Of a DNA stretch of 64,000 bases, positions 35,301-45,929 are shown piece after piece; positions within the stretch are counted from its first letter, which is position 1, and every line of letters starts with the position of its first letter. The translations under genes and the position numbers were made by a program. Source of the DNA: Antedon bifida (lineage: Eukaryota; Echinodermata; Crinoidea; Comatulida; Antedonidae); contig OY727096.1 of assembly GCA_963402885.1 (NCBI GenBank), positions 6,944,001-7,008,000 of the forward strand, read 5' to 3'. Under the pieces are notes generated by a model. That model worked only from the letters and a program-made list of their open reading frames with translations, did no database searches and was not told where the DNA came from.

Positions 35301-37640
35301 GTTGTTGATGTTTTATTGATTTCCAAAAAGAATACATAATATATTTCTTTATAAATAATTAATTAAGTCTAAATGTGGATGGTGGTAAAAAATAATAAAA
35401 ATAGACTTTATGGAGAGACCACCATTTACAAAATAGAAAAACATTAGGCCTACATTGAGGTTATAGTACAATAATTAATTGGAAAAATAAATAAAACATA
35501 TAATTTCTATTATTTACCTGCTTTTGTTGATATACTTTTTTCGGCTTTTTCTTCTGGTTGACTTTCTGAAACAATTGAAAAAATGACAAATTTATAACAA
35601 ATAAAACCAATATTTATGCCTATGACTCCAGTATTTTTTAAAAATATGATTGATATTAGGCATACAGTCTCCAAATCTTCTCTTATTTTTTTTTTATAGT
35701 GCTTGGAGATATTTTGGTAACTAATTGTTGGTAAGGAATAATGAATAGTCCTAATAATGCACAAGGCATTGTTTACAAAAAAAAAATAAAAATAAATCAT
35801 CAACTTATTATTAGTACCTGTTTTTACTGAAATGCTTTTTTCTGCTGTTTTTTCTTGATCACTTTCTGAAATAAATAAATAAGCATTATGATTGACACAT
35901 TTGTCCATATATATTTCAAATAGGACATTTAACTAAAATGATTACGGTATCGAATAAAGCTAATTGTTATTACCGTGAAAACAATGACTGTATGAACGTA
36001 GGAGGTCTACATGAATAGTATTTCCCGATTGGCATTGAACAGAACTCACTTTTGAATACTTTAAACATTGTATATCGGATTGAACTGGTTCTACTTTGGC
36101 AGAGTTTACGTGGGGATTTTTAAAATTCAAAAATTCAAAAATTCAAAAATTCAAAATTCAAAAATCTTTTATTGTCCAATTACATACAAAATACATACAT
36201 GCCATTGGACATGTGTCGTTTGATACACTACATAACAATTAAAAATGATATAGAGTTATACTGTACATCATTCACAAAACTTGTTACAACAAAATAAATA
36301 CAAATTTAAATACAAAAAAGCACACGTAACTTAAACTAAAACTTAATGCATTGTGTTGAGGAAAGACTAGGCGTTTTGCAAATTATTGAAGTAAGTATGT
36401 ACTATATTAAAATATCATAAAAAAAATACTCTATTTAAAAATGTTAAATATCGCAAAATCAGTTCACTCATAATTGTATAAGAACTTGGTGCAACATTTC
36501 CTTTATCCGGTTTTATGTACAACGTTTTCACCATAATTATATGAATAAATCTGTTTCCACTAAGCCATATTTATTGGAATCCCGATTGATAAACAAATAC
36601 TTTTAGAAAATAAGTATAGTAACAAGTGTACATTCTTAAATGTCTTATGTGTTTACCTGTTTTGGTGGCAGCACTTTTTTCGGCAGGGTGCTTTGCCACA
36701 CTCGCTGAAATAAGTAATAAAGTGTATTATTATTATTAACAAAACATAATAGAAATTGAATTTACAAAAAAGATATTAAAGATGAATTGTACCGTAAAAA
36801 CATGGAAAATGAAGATTAATAAAACATATTTTGAATATGCTATTTTGCAGTTTTAATAAAGTTAATCAGAAAGATTAAGATTTTCAATAGAAAAAAAAAT
36901 TATGAAAGCACTTGGGAAAAGATATCAGGGAAAACTATACTCGGGCTCGCTACTTGATATTTCGGTCCATGTTAAAACAGTACAGAGGGCGTGCCATTTG
37001 ATATGCTATTTTAATATCTCATATAATGGAAGATACTGTTGTAAGTCATATTTTAATATAATAAGCTTTTGTGACACGTCCAATATATCGATTTTCCTGA
37101 AAATGAATAGGCATGTTATGTAAGTATATACCAACCAACCCACACACATTCAGTACGATAAATTGAACAGCGTGAACGCCATCGTGTTAACAAACAAAGC
37201 AATTACTATTTATTATTTAGCAAAATTCAAAAAAAATAGTAATGGTTTCACTTGTAACAACACAAAATAAACGATTAAATTCAACCAAAACCTTTTGACT
37301 TCCAGTCAATTTGACTATTTTTGGCCGGCTTTAAATTACGGAATGAATAAATAACGGAAATCAATTTAGAGCAAAAAGTATCAAGACATGAAATGAGATT
37401 ATCCTGCAGATGTGTTGGCGCAGAACCAACAACTAAAACTAGAGTGGATATGTTGTAGATAATACACTGTTCAATTCTAAGCCCGTGAAGTCAAATACGC
37501 CCTTGTAATATTATATTACTAGGTATTACTATTATATTACTACTGGTATTATGGAATGCGGTTAAATTCTTACCTGCTCCAGATGTATGCAGAGTGTATA
37601 TCAGACAGAGAAGCAACACTAACTTTGTTGAGAGATTCAT
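32379..37640 (-). CDS. Cluster gene A: secreted VCBS/FG-GAP-like repeat protein
   Basis: Nine exons predict 442 residues: 37640-37574, 36704-36657, 35865-35818, 35565-35518, 35228-35181, 34935-34888, 34354-34307, 33736-33574 and 33189-32379 (TAA). All phases agree. Exon 1 is a signal peptide (MNLSTKLVLLLCLIYTLHTS). Six 48-nt phase 1-1 exons each add a 16-residue charged unit resembling ESQPEEKAEKSISTKAG. The last two exons encode six Asp-rich repeats of about 50 residues of the pattern WC...IGDFNGDGRSDMLCH, as in VCBS/FG-GAP propellers. The Asp loop suggests calcium binding and the paired Cys a disulfide per blade; the first blade has Phe for the second Cys. There is no lectin domain. Probably extracellular; partner unknown. 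The homology of the repeat class is firm, the function is not. Confidence 0.88.
33905..34190. repeat. 25-bp minisatellite in gene A intron
   Basis: About eleven units of GTGCAATTCAGTTCAGTTAG plus GCTGT, two of them shortened. A single related unit occurs at about 2340-2365 in the tail of a dispersed repeat, which suggests that the array grew from an inserted copy of that repeat. Confidence 0.9.
34576..34718. mobile_element. 143-bp foldback MITE in gene A intron
   Basis: TTGGTTACCACTGGACGCAA at the left is mirrored by TTGCGTCCTACAGCAGTGGAAGCCAA at the right (stated in parts: TTGCGTCC and CAGTGGAAGCCAA). The inner arms GACCAATCAC and GTGATTGGTC also pair. Almost the whole element folds on itself. 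It is non-coding. Confidence 0.7.
34755..35341. repeat. Tandem duplication of about 290 bp containing a mini-exon
   Basis: Two consecutive near-identical blocks (about 34755-35041 and 35042-35341) share the flanking text TGTGAGTTTTTAATAAACTC, CTCCCATTCTCAAACTATA and GGAGAGGAGTAATTTTAC. Each contains one 48-nt exon of gene A (34935-34888 and 35228-35181), and the two exons are identical in sequence. The few differences in intron sequence show that the event is recent. Confidence 0.9.
36113..36350 (-). mobile_element. LINE 3' tail with (ATTCAAAA)n
   Basis: On the minus strand the sequence runs ATTGGACAATAAAAGATTTTTG into repeated TTGAATTTT units, the style of CR1/L2-type 3' ends. No coding part is recognised. 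It lies in a gene A intron. Confidence 0.45.
36776..37330. mobile_element. Decayed member of the TTAA/AGATGTATTGTCCC family, interrupted
   Basis: The left end ATTAAAGATGAATTGTACCG with AACATGGAAAATGAAGATTA matches the family seen intact at 41105-41445. The right part (TAGTAATGGTTTCACTTGTAAC and TTGACTTCCAGTCAATTTGAC, each as a separate block) also matches. Between about 36905 and 37200 lies foreign sequence containing GATATTTCGGTCCATGTTAA. A reverse-oriented relative of that foreign sequence is at 50040-50180. Confidence 0.45.
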
Positions 37641-37705
37641 CTTGTAGAGCAATGTTACAGCTTCTGAACCAGATCCAGAAATGACATTGTATCGTTTTGG
37701 AACCG

Positions 37706-37715
37706 TTTATATATG
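37706..37715 (-). promoter_or_regulatory. TATA box of gene A
   Basis: CATATATAAA on the minus strand, about 65 bases before the ATG. It is aligned in sequence and distance with the boxes of genes B, C and D. Confidence 0.7.
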
Positions 37716-40700
37716 TTACTCACGGATTCTGTTGAATTGATTAAGAAGATGTTAACGTTGATAACACGTCATTTATGATCACACATCCGGAGTTCTTCAT
37801 TCAATTTATACAGATAAATAATGATAAAAGACAAACACTCATAAAGAAGGGGAAAACCAAATACCATAGGCCTAACAACATACCCTTTAATATATGGGAG
37901 AGATAACGACAAAAATTATATTACTAATAATATGCTTATATAGTGTAGGCCTATTATAAAGTAAATAAATAATGAAATTGTTCTAGGTGAATAGTTGTGC
38001 ACATAGGCCGAAAGTACCAATAACCAATGAAATTACCCAGCAGCAACACTGCAGTGGGCGACTTCGGTTATCTTCTGTCTGCGTAGACATTTTCTAAACA
38101 ATGATTTGAATAATGATAATGGATCAAATATTAAAGGTCTAATTGACGGATATTACCTAATGCAACGAAAAAGGGGTTTTACCCATGATAGGAACAGATA
38201 ATGTTAACAGATAATAGATAGACAAATTATCTCCAAATTGAAATCGTACACAAGTGGAGTTCGTTGATGAAACGAAATCCGAAATATTGGTTCTTCAAAA
38301 TTGCTCCATCATAGTTTTCAAAACACTCTTAAAAATCCATCTTTTTTCTATGTTATTTCTGTCTTTTCTCTCAGCGCTTTGGGACAATCTTTTAATTGTA
38401 TAAGCGCTTTATAAATCAAACAACATTATATTGCACGATTGCCAACGGATGACCCGCCGAAAAAAATAGATAAATAAGATGACAACATCTTCAAAGGTAA
38501 ATTGTTTGTAGTAAAAAATTAATATACTAAATAAATTAAATAGATAAGTAACAATGTTCTTGGCACGCCAGAGTAGGGGAAACAACTTACCGATTACCGG
38601 TAAATTAATTAAGTATTTACATTTATGCTGTTCCTTGGGCTTGAATTTAACACGATTGTCATCAACGCAAGGTCTGTGTAGTGCGGCAAACACCTGTCAA
38701 ATAAATGAAATATATGTCTCTGTAGCAATATAATTATTATATAGTGTTTACACAAATCGTCTTGGCGTAATAAACGGGACAAATGTATAACACTTGCGGT
38801 TGAATGGCCTTACAATCAGAACAATTCTAGAAAATATGTTATGTGTTTCTGCTGTTATATTTTCTGCTTATATTTAATTTTTTAAAAACGAAAGAACACA
38901 TTTTTAAATGTTAACTTCTCATATAACCGATACACCAGATCATGTCATATATACTTTTATACAAATTCCAGAACAATAGGATTCCGTTATCTTCAAAAGA
39001 CCTTTAAAGGATGTTCTGATAACTTTTAAGATTATAGAACTGGTCGATGAAAAAACAACATATTAATGTTGTTTTTCATCCACGTCATTATAATATAATC
39101 ATATATTATTTATACAGATAAAGAATGTAGCGCGAGTTTCTGTTGCTACCTAGTGTTTACACATGTCAATGACCTTATACCTTTATGATTTAATTTACAC
39201 ACCGCTTGTTATCAGTCTAGGTAGGGTAAAATCACTGATAATTAGTCTGGCTTTTATTTCTATACTCCTAGAACCCAAAGACATGTATGTGTTATGGAAT
39301 TAGACTTTGAATCACAACATATTTACCTTCGTCGACATTTTCGTCAGTTTTTTTTATAGTATTATCACCAAAACAGATGTAATTTCATTCTAATACCTTT
39401 TAGTTCTTATTGGACGAACAACCTTTCTTAATAGTACTGACGCAAGTCGACTAACTTTGTCTTTAGAAAATGCTAATAAAGTTATGAAAACCTTTCAATC
39501 TCAAAAACATTAAAAAATGATGATGTATTATTTCCTTCTAGAACGTTGTCTTTATATGATAATGGCTGTTTGAATTTAATGGTTCTGATTCTTCCTCAAA
39601 ATGCACCTAATTTAGGTTCTTTTAACTCTCTCAATTATAATAAATAATATATTTATACAGGATAAAACAATCAGATAACAGTGTATCTGTTTTACATTGT
39701 GGTCCTGTCTCAATCAAAATATACAAAAGAGAAACTTAATTAAATATAATACAGTGTTTATGAAAAGAAATGAGATTTGTAATTATCTCATCATCTCTAA
39801 AAAACACTCCCAGTTTGAATTCTTTGATATGCTAACTATGCAGTTGTTGTTTATGCATCTCCCATTGTCTGAATTTCATCTCACCTTAAAAATTTTTACT
39901 TAGTTTAAGTTCTTTTGCAGTATTTTGATAATTTCCACTTATAACATTGCTTCATTTTTGTATACTATATACGATATTGAATAAATAGTATATTTTACAT
40001 AATTATATAGGTATTTTTCCAGTTAAAGACTACTTTTGGATGAGTATTGCTTAAAGATATTGTTGAACAATATTTGTTTCCCATTTATGCCATTTTAATG
40101 TCACATAATAGTTATTCACTTTGACAAAAATTAGATGTAATTTAAAAGCAAAAAAAAAAATCAAAAATGAAAATGGCTGCAAGCCAATGGTTTTTTGTTG
40201 TTGAATTTAACCGTTTTTTTCGTCAGTGAAACCATTAACAATTTTTGTTTCAGTTTTTTTTTCTATGGAAGTGATTAACTCGGTAAAAACAACAAAATGG
40301 CTTTTCTCAAAGTCTGATTTTTCAGACTTTATAATTCTGTCAACTAACCAGGTTATAACTGAGGTAGGTATTTTGAGATAGAAATTTTCATAACGGTTTT
40401 TCTAGACCAGTTTTTGACGAAGAATCAGTATGTTAGGTAAATGGGCCGTAACATGGAAACTTTCGCGTGAGGGCGCTTTTTTAAATGGCTGCCAAAATCC
40501 AATATCATGCATAGACATAGGTACAATTAGCACTTTAGAGGTATGTTTGAAGAGCGACCGCTATACTTCAATCTCAACCTCAACATGAGGATGTGCGAAA
40601 AAAATCAATATCAACAATAAATTCAACATTCAATATTTAATACCACTAAGGCCACTGATTAAAATAACATTTTCTTGTAGATTATTAATATAATATTCAG

Positions 40701-41100
40701 TATTGTTTTGTTTCTGAAATATCTTCTTGAGTATTAATTACACTATATAGGCCTATATAATTATTAAGACAAAATTTATAAACCTATATTTTCAATTTAA
40801 ATTTAAGGTTGTGCTATCAAAAATAATGATGTAACGTGCCCTTTTCGCTAGGTTTAAGAATTAACCGTTATTTTAAATTTAAGGTCTATTATTGAATATT
40901 TAATGAATTATTGAACATAATTTAGTTAAGTAAAATGCAAAATATTAAGCTGGTGATGTACTGCAAGTTGGAGTTTAGGTTCCACACATTTCTTAATGAT
41001 AGGCGATCTCCTTTGTACTACTTGCAACTCTGCAATTCCATGTTAGTTACGTTACGTCATTAGTGGTTCGCTGGAAGAAATATAATACAAAACACCCCAT
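37716..41100. other. Intergenic spacer between genes A and B
   Basis: AT-rich with no supported gene. ACACGTCATTTATGATCACAC near 37768 recurs upstream of gene D near 63812 and may be a distal promoter element or repeat. Near 38360-38410 GCGCTTT repeats look like a SINE tail. Between about 40140 and 40330 a rearranged piece of the TTAA element family is visible (GGCTGCAAGCCAATGG, TCTATGGAAGTGATTAAC). Confidence 0.5.
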
Positions 41101-41104
41101 TTAA

Positions 41105-41445
41105 AGATGTATTGTCCCCCAAAAACATGAAAAATGAAGATTAACTTTGACTTTGAATAGGTTATTTTGTAGTTTTAATAAAGTGAATCACTTCCATAGA
41201 AAAAAAAATGGAATAAATAATGTTTTCACTTATAAAATAACACGATAAATGGTTAAATTCAACCAAAAATCCATTGGCTGGCAGCCAATTTGACATTTTT
41301 TTGCTTTAAATTCCATTTTTTCAGGTAAATAAATTGTTTTTCGATCCAATTTTTAGTCGAAGTCAATAACTATTATGTGACATTAAAATGGCATATTCAA
41401 CAAAAAAAATAAAAAAAAAATATTTTTCAGGGGGACAATACATCT
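41105..41445. mobile_element. TTAA-flanked MITE, AGATGTATTGTCCC family, 341 bp
   Basis: The ends AGATGTATTGTCCCCC and GGGGGACAATACATCT are inverted repeats, with TTAA directly outside both (41101-41104 and 41446-41449). TTAA duplications and short ends suit piggyBac- or Kolobok-type transposases; none is encoded here. Confidence 0.85.
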
Positions 41446-42568
41446 TTAATTATTTATTTAACTTTGTTTTACGAAGGTAGCTCTAACAGCTGTACTAAAG
41501 CAGTACAGCTGTCTTGAGTATAATCACATACTTTTAAGCCTGTTTTCATAAAAAATGTTTGCCAAAATTCTGTTTAGTATTCTTTTGAAGACGGCGTCGT
41601 TAGTTAAATAGAAATTATTATCAGATAGTTAAACGGCGTCGTCTTCCATTCCGTTCAGCGGAACAAGTGTGAATGTAGCTTAAATCTGACCCTAACCATC
41701 TTTCATTAGTTTAAACATTATAATTATTACTAATCAGTGCTGTCATAGGAACTGCTGTACTTACGTTTTTCACACACGTAACCCATCCTTGAAGTACAGT
41801 CATCATCATTCCATTCGCCTTTTTTATACATGTGGACACACTCTTCCCTATCTTTCCAATCGTTTGGCTCACCCTTTGCATAGTCTGAAAAATGAGAACG
41901 CAATAGTTTGTTTCAGAAAAAATAAGAATGCTTATATTGTTGTAAATCCTCTATGCCATTTAATGTAAATCCTAATCTGATTCCATATTCATTCCGGCTA
42001 CATAACTACATGCTTGTCGTGGTCTTCTGGGAACATCTAGTCAAATTATTATAATTTTCATACACATTAATGAATTGTCCATGCTGATGCACTGTATGTA
42101 ATTTATTGTTTATAATTATTTTCAATATAATGATTAATATATTAATAACTAAAATCAAGTATTGTACTCATGTAAAGTTAACTTAGCTGATGGGATCAAC
42201 TAGAAATAAATAGTATGTTTTACTTACTTGAATAATATGAGTCTTCCGATCTCACCCAGGCTAGTCTATGACTACTGCCCCTTCTTAAACCAATCCACAC
42301 GTATTTGTTAGACAGTTTTTCGACAAAATTATTTTCATTCGAACTCCTTATCACAACAAGATCAGCGCCATAACCTTTACACTCTAGCCGATTCCCAATC
42401 CATTTTTGTCTAAAAGTATTTGTAACAGCTTGTATCATGTGTTAACCAGTTACTTGGACAACCTTTACAATTAATTAAAATATCGTATTTTGTTACTTTT
42501 TATTCCACATTTTTCGCCCGAACGCGACATTTATTTCTGGGCCGATCATAAACAGTTCATTATATTAA

Positions 42569-42874
42569 AGATATATTGTCCCCCTGTTGTTGAATATGCC
42601 ATTTTAATGTCGCATAATATTTATTCACTTTGACCAAAAAATTGGTTTGAAAAACACATATATTTACCAGAAAAAACAAATTTAACGCAAAAAATTATCA
42701 AATTGACTAGTCGCGAATGGGTTTTTGGTAATTACATTTAACTGTTTTTTTGTATTTTTATAAGTGAAATCATTATGTTTTTCTATGGAAGTAAATAACT
42801 TAATTAAACTGCAAAAGGGCTATTAAGAGTCTATTTATAAATCTTAATTTTTCATGATGGCGGACAATACATCT
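42569..42874. mobile_element. TTAA-flanked MITE, AGATGTATTGTCCC family, 306 bp
   Basis: AGATATATTGTCCCCC at left and GGCGGACAATACATCT at right, with TTAA outside both ends (42565-42568 and 42875-42878). Internal blocks such as TTCTATGGAAGT match the 41105-41445 copy. It is inserted in a gene B intron just upstream (gene sense) of the lectin exons. Confidence 0.8.
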
Positions 42875-43391
42875 TTAATTATGATATACATTAGAAAAGT
42901 ATAGGGGGCGCCATATAAGCATGGACAAAGATCTATATAAAATATATATTTTAGATCTATAGTACTTTCCACAGTAGGAACAATGTTAATTAGCAAAATA
43001 AAATAATTGACAAAATATTCCACAAACGTAATTTTAAAAAGTCAGACTCGTTTTTCTGATTTATAATACATGCACTGTGTTTTGCCTCCAGTTTACTTTC
43101 TGAAACAAAAAATATTAATAATCGAAATTTAATTATCCTGCAATGAATACGAACATTAAAATACCACAACATGTGTGAGTTTAAACATTACACAGAAGGA
43201 GACGAGAATAAAAATTGGTTTTAGCACACCCAAAGAAAGCAACCCTTAGTTGAGGGAAAATCAGAACAACTGACAACAAATTAAAATGAAGTAATTTCTT
43301 GCAGCCTTGTGTCTTATTTGTGATAAAGAGGACCAATGACTTAATTTCGTGCAACTTATGCAGCCTCCCTACCCGTTCTTTGGTCATTAGT

Positions 43392-43831
43392 CTAGCACCA
43401 AAGAACTTATAACACAAGAATCTCCTGTTCGTCCGAAGCGCGTAACAATTTCGAAAGGCATGGTGGGATAGAATAGAGCTATGGGTGGCGCCATTGTGAG
43501 CCAAGGAGTAGGGCGCCCGCATCAAATTAGAAAGTCAAAATCATAGAGGGGTTCTGCTAATACTCTAGGGGGGGGGGGGTTGGGGTGGCTGGGTAGAGTA
43601 ATTGACTGAGGAGTAGGGCGCCCGCATCAAATTAGAAAGTCAAAATCATAGAGGGGATCTGCTAATACTCTAGGGGGGTCGAGTAATTGACTTCCTAGTT
43701 TGGAGGGGGCGCTGCTCCATGCTGTGAAATGGCGTCGCCCAGTTTGACCTTTTAACCCTGTACTTCCGATACTGTGTTTTGAATGCAAATTGAAGAACAG
43801 GAGATTCTTGTGTTATAAGTTCTTTGCTAGC
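43392..43831. mobile_element. 440-bp element with about 37-bp terminal inverted repeats
   Basis: AAAGAACTTATAACACAAGA plus ATCTCCTGTTC at the left is the reverse complement of GAACAGGAGATTCTTGTGTT plus ATAAGTTCTTT at the right. Inside, the block GGAGTAGGGCGCCCGCATCA occurs twice (43503 and 43612), each followed by a G-run, so the element holds an internal tandem duplication. It lies in a gene B intron. Confidence 0.75.
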
Positions 43832-44308
43832 ACCCATGAGAGTTGTTTAGTGTATGAATTATTTTATACCTGGTTGTTTTGCATTAATTTTTTTGTTCAG
43901 TGTCTGTAGCAAATGTTCTGAAATCAATAATAAATATTCATAATCAATCAAACGGCCAATAGTTTACAAGGATATTGAATTATACATTTTTATTTTTTCT
44001 TGAAAATGTCAGAGATTCAAAATATTGTTACATTAGGAAAAAAAAGTGGTTTTATTAGCCTTTTTGTAGAGGGTATTTTCTCTATACATAAAAACAGCTC
44101 GTAAAGTATGTCAATATAAATAAAGAGGTATTACCCTTACAGATTTTTTTTTGCTGACTGTTTTATCACACTTGCTGCAATTAATAACATAATATTATTA
44201 TTCTAGTAAAATATATACAATGATATTAACACTGTTTAGACCTAAAACGCATTGCTAGTTCACCTACCAACTTCTTCAGCGCCAGAGAAGTTTTGCTATT
44301 TGTGAAAG

Positions 44309-45440
44309 GTTCCCACTAAACGCAAAGTGTCATAAGAAAAAACTCATGGATCATGTTTAAAAATATACTTACACAAGAGAATTCCATGAATGTATTTTAT
44401 TATTTTTTTTTATTTTGAAGGTTACTGTAAATAAAGTAATTTGTAAAAAAATGTAAATAGTGCAAAGTGGCTATTCGACTCTTAAATTCTTGAACCTTGA
44501 CTCTTTTTTTTTTGTACTGTGTATTGTAATATTTTGTATATTTTGTAAGATCATTTTAATCCAGACCTTTTTATTTGAATTGCCCCGTGTGGGATGATTA
44601 AAGAATTTTGAATTGAATTGAATAAAACAGAAAAGAGAGAGAAAAAAAGGAAAACCACTAAAAAGGAGAGTAAACAAAAAGCACGGAAAATGCTATACTA
44701 TACAAGAAACTTGTTATTATTGAGTTGCTGTTGATTCTTTATATTTATTGATAATGTTTATATGTAATGTAAATGAATGATCTCCTGCAGAGCTTTTTTT
44801 TAAGGAGAAACTTAATGTTTATAATGAAAATATTTATATATTTAAAAAGATAATACACAAAAATTGTTTATTTATCAAAATGATTATATTTTGAAATGAA
44901 ATAAAGGTGAGTGAACCTCACAAAAGAGAAAAAAAAAGTGTCATAAGAACATAACCCGGCGTAAAGTAGGAACCAACGTCGTATGCACAGTACCATAATG
45001 CGTATATATACCTTTCTGCATTACCGTACGTAGTCGCAACGGTGATACCGTATTTACGGGGGAGTTTATTGATCAGGAGGGTTTTTAGAAGGGTTTTATT
45101 CGAGGGAGGCCTTTATTCGGGGGTGTAATTATAGTAACATGTATAATCTGATCAAATACATACCCTGTGGATATGAAAATATACAGCACAAGTAATATCA
45201 AGCAGTGCTTGATAAATTGTAGATTATGTCAGTCAATGAATTCTACTACAAATAGAAATGTGTATAAATATTGTGTATAATGCATGTGGCGGGTCGTTTA
45301 TTCGAGAAAATAGATATACGCCCTCTGGGGCGTTTATTCGAAAAAATACGATAGTTCAAATCGAAATTGATTTAGAAGAGAGTATTTTAAAACGTTACGT
45401 CGTTACATAGCGTTGCTACATGATTTTATGTAGTGGGAAC
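44309..45440. mobile_element. Inverted-repeat element GTTCCCACTA, interrupted by a nested insertion
   Basis: GTTCCCACTAAACGCAA near 44309 is mirrored by TAGTGGGAAC ending at 45440. The inner sequence includes GTACCATAATGCG and a TTTATTCGAGGGAGG-type repeat block (45046-45352). A 596-bp insertion at 44339-44934 splits it. It lies within gene B intron 1. Confidence 0.5.
44339..44934 (+). mobile_element. LINE-type 3' fragment with 15-bp target duplication
   Basis: AAAGTGTCATAAGAA stands at both sides (44324-44338 and 44935-44949), a clear 15-bp target duplication. The insert contains GAATTGCCCCGTGTGGGATG and TTGAATTGAATTGAAT, as in 3' ends of CR1/L2-like elements, and further AT-rich sequence. 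No reverse-transcriptase frame is present. Confidence 0.65.
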
Positions 45441-45544
45441 TAAATGAACTTAAAGGAGTTCGTCTATAGTTACATTGAACATGTTGCAATACCAGTATAA
45501 CATTAGTATTTGTAGAACATATCCTTAACCCTCCATCCCTCTAC

Positions 45545-45790
45545 TTTTGGACCTGAGTGTATGTTAGGTAAAAAAGCAAGTAGAGTAACATGGTAACAAC
45601 TTGCCAGAGATATGCAGAGTTTAAAGACAGAGAGAAGCATAGTAGTATCAAATTAACAAATTACCAGAGGTACTGTATGCAGAGCTATATTATATGTAAA
45701 ATGTTAAAGCCGATAAGCAAATAGAAGAGAGATACCCGATATGCAGAGTGAATTTTAGTCAAATAAGAAAGTAACATTGTAACAACTCAC
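45545..45790 (-). repeat. Degenerate tandem copies of the signal-exon end, gene B
   Basis: Directly downstream (gene sense) of gene B exon 1, three or four diverged copies of a unit with AGTAACATGGTAACAACTTGCC, ATATGCAGAG and GAGAGAAGCA appear. They are the counterpart of the long array in gene C intron 1. Confidence 0.55.
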
Positions 45791-45919
45791 CAGAAGTATG
45801 CAGAGTGTATGCTAAGCAGAGAAGAACCACTATCTTCATTGAGAGAGTCATCTTGCAGAACTATGTTGTAGAAGTTGCTGACCCCAAAGAAGAACTGCTA
45901 TTGATACCTTTCTGCATCC

Positions 45920-45929
45920 CTTATATATG
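45920..45929 (-). promoter_or_regulatory. TATA box of gene B
   Basis: CATATATAAG, about 69 bases before the ATG. The surrounding sequence (GGATGCAGAAAGG, TTGTAGAAGTTGC) resembles the gene C promoter. Confidence 0.65.

Larger units (their letters stand above)
41765..45851 (-). pseudogene. Cluster gene B: secreted C-type lectin, broken, VCBS half missing
   Basis: Parts on the minus strand: signal-peptide exon 45851-45791 (MTLSMKIVVLLCLAYTLHTS), mini-exon relics near 44174-44130, 43917-43870 (open, 48 nt) and 43099-43070, then lectin exons 42462-42228 and 41884-41765. The lectin half has GCPSNW, SCYKYF, WIGL, then EPN and WND, the calcium/mannose-type motifs, and ends GYVCEK with a donor. The first lectin exon is 235 nt where gene D has 243. 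Just after KYF an in-frame TAG appears, and a 1-nt loss shifts the frame before CKGYGAD. The 44174 mini-exon also reaches a stop where its gene C counterpart stays open. No VCBS exons follow before gene A. It is most likely a decaying paralogue, though an assembly error in the lectin exon is possible. Confidence 0.7.
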
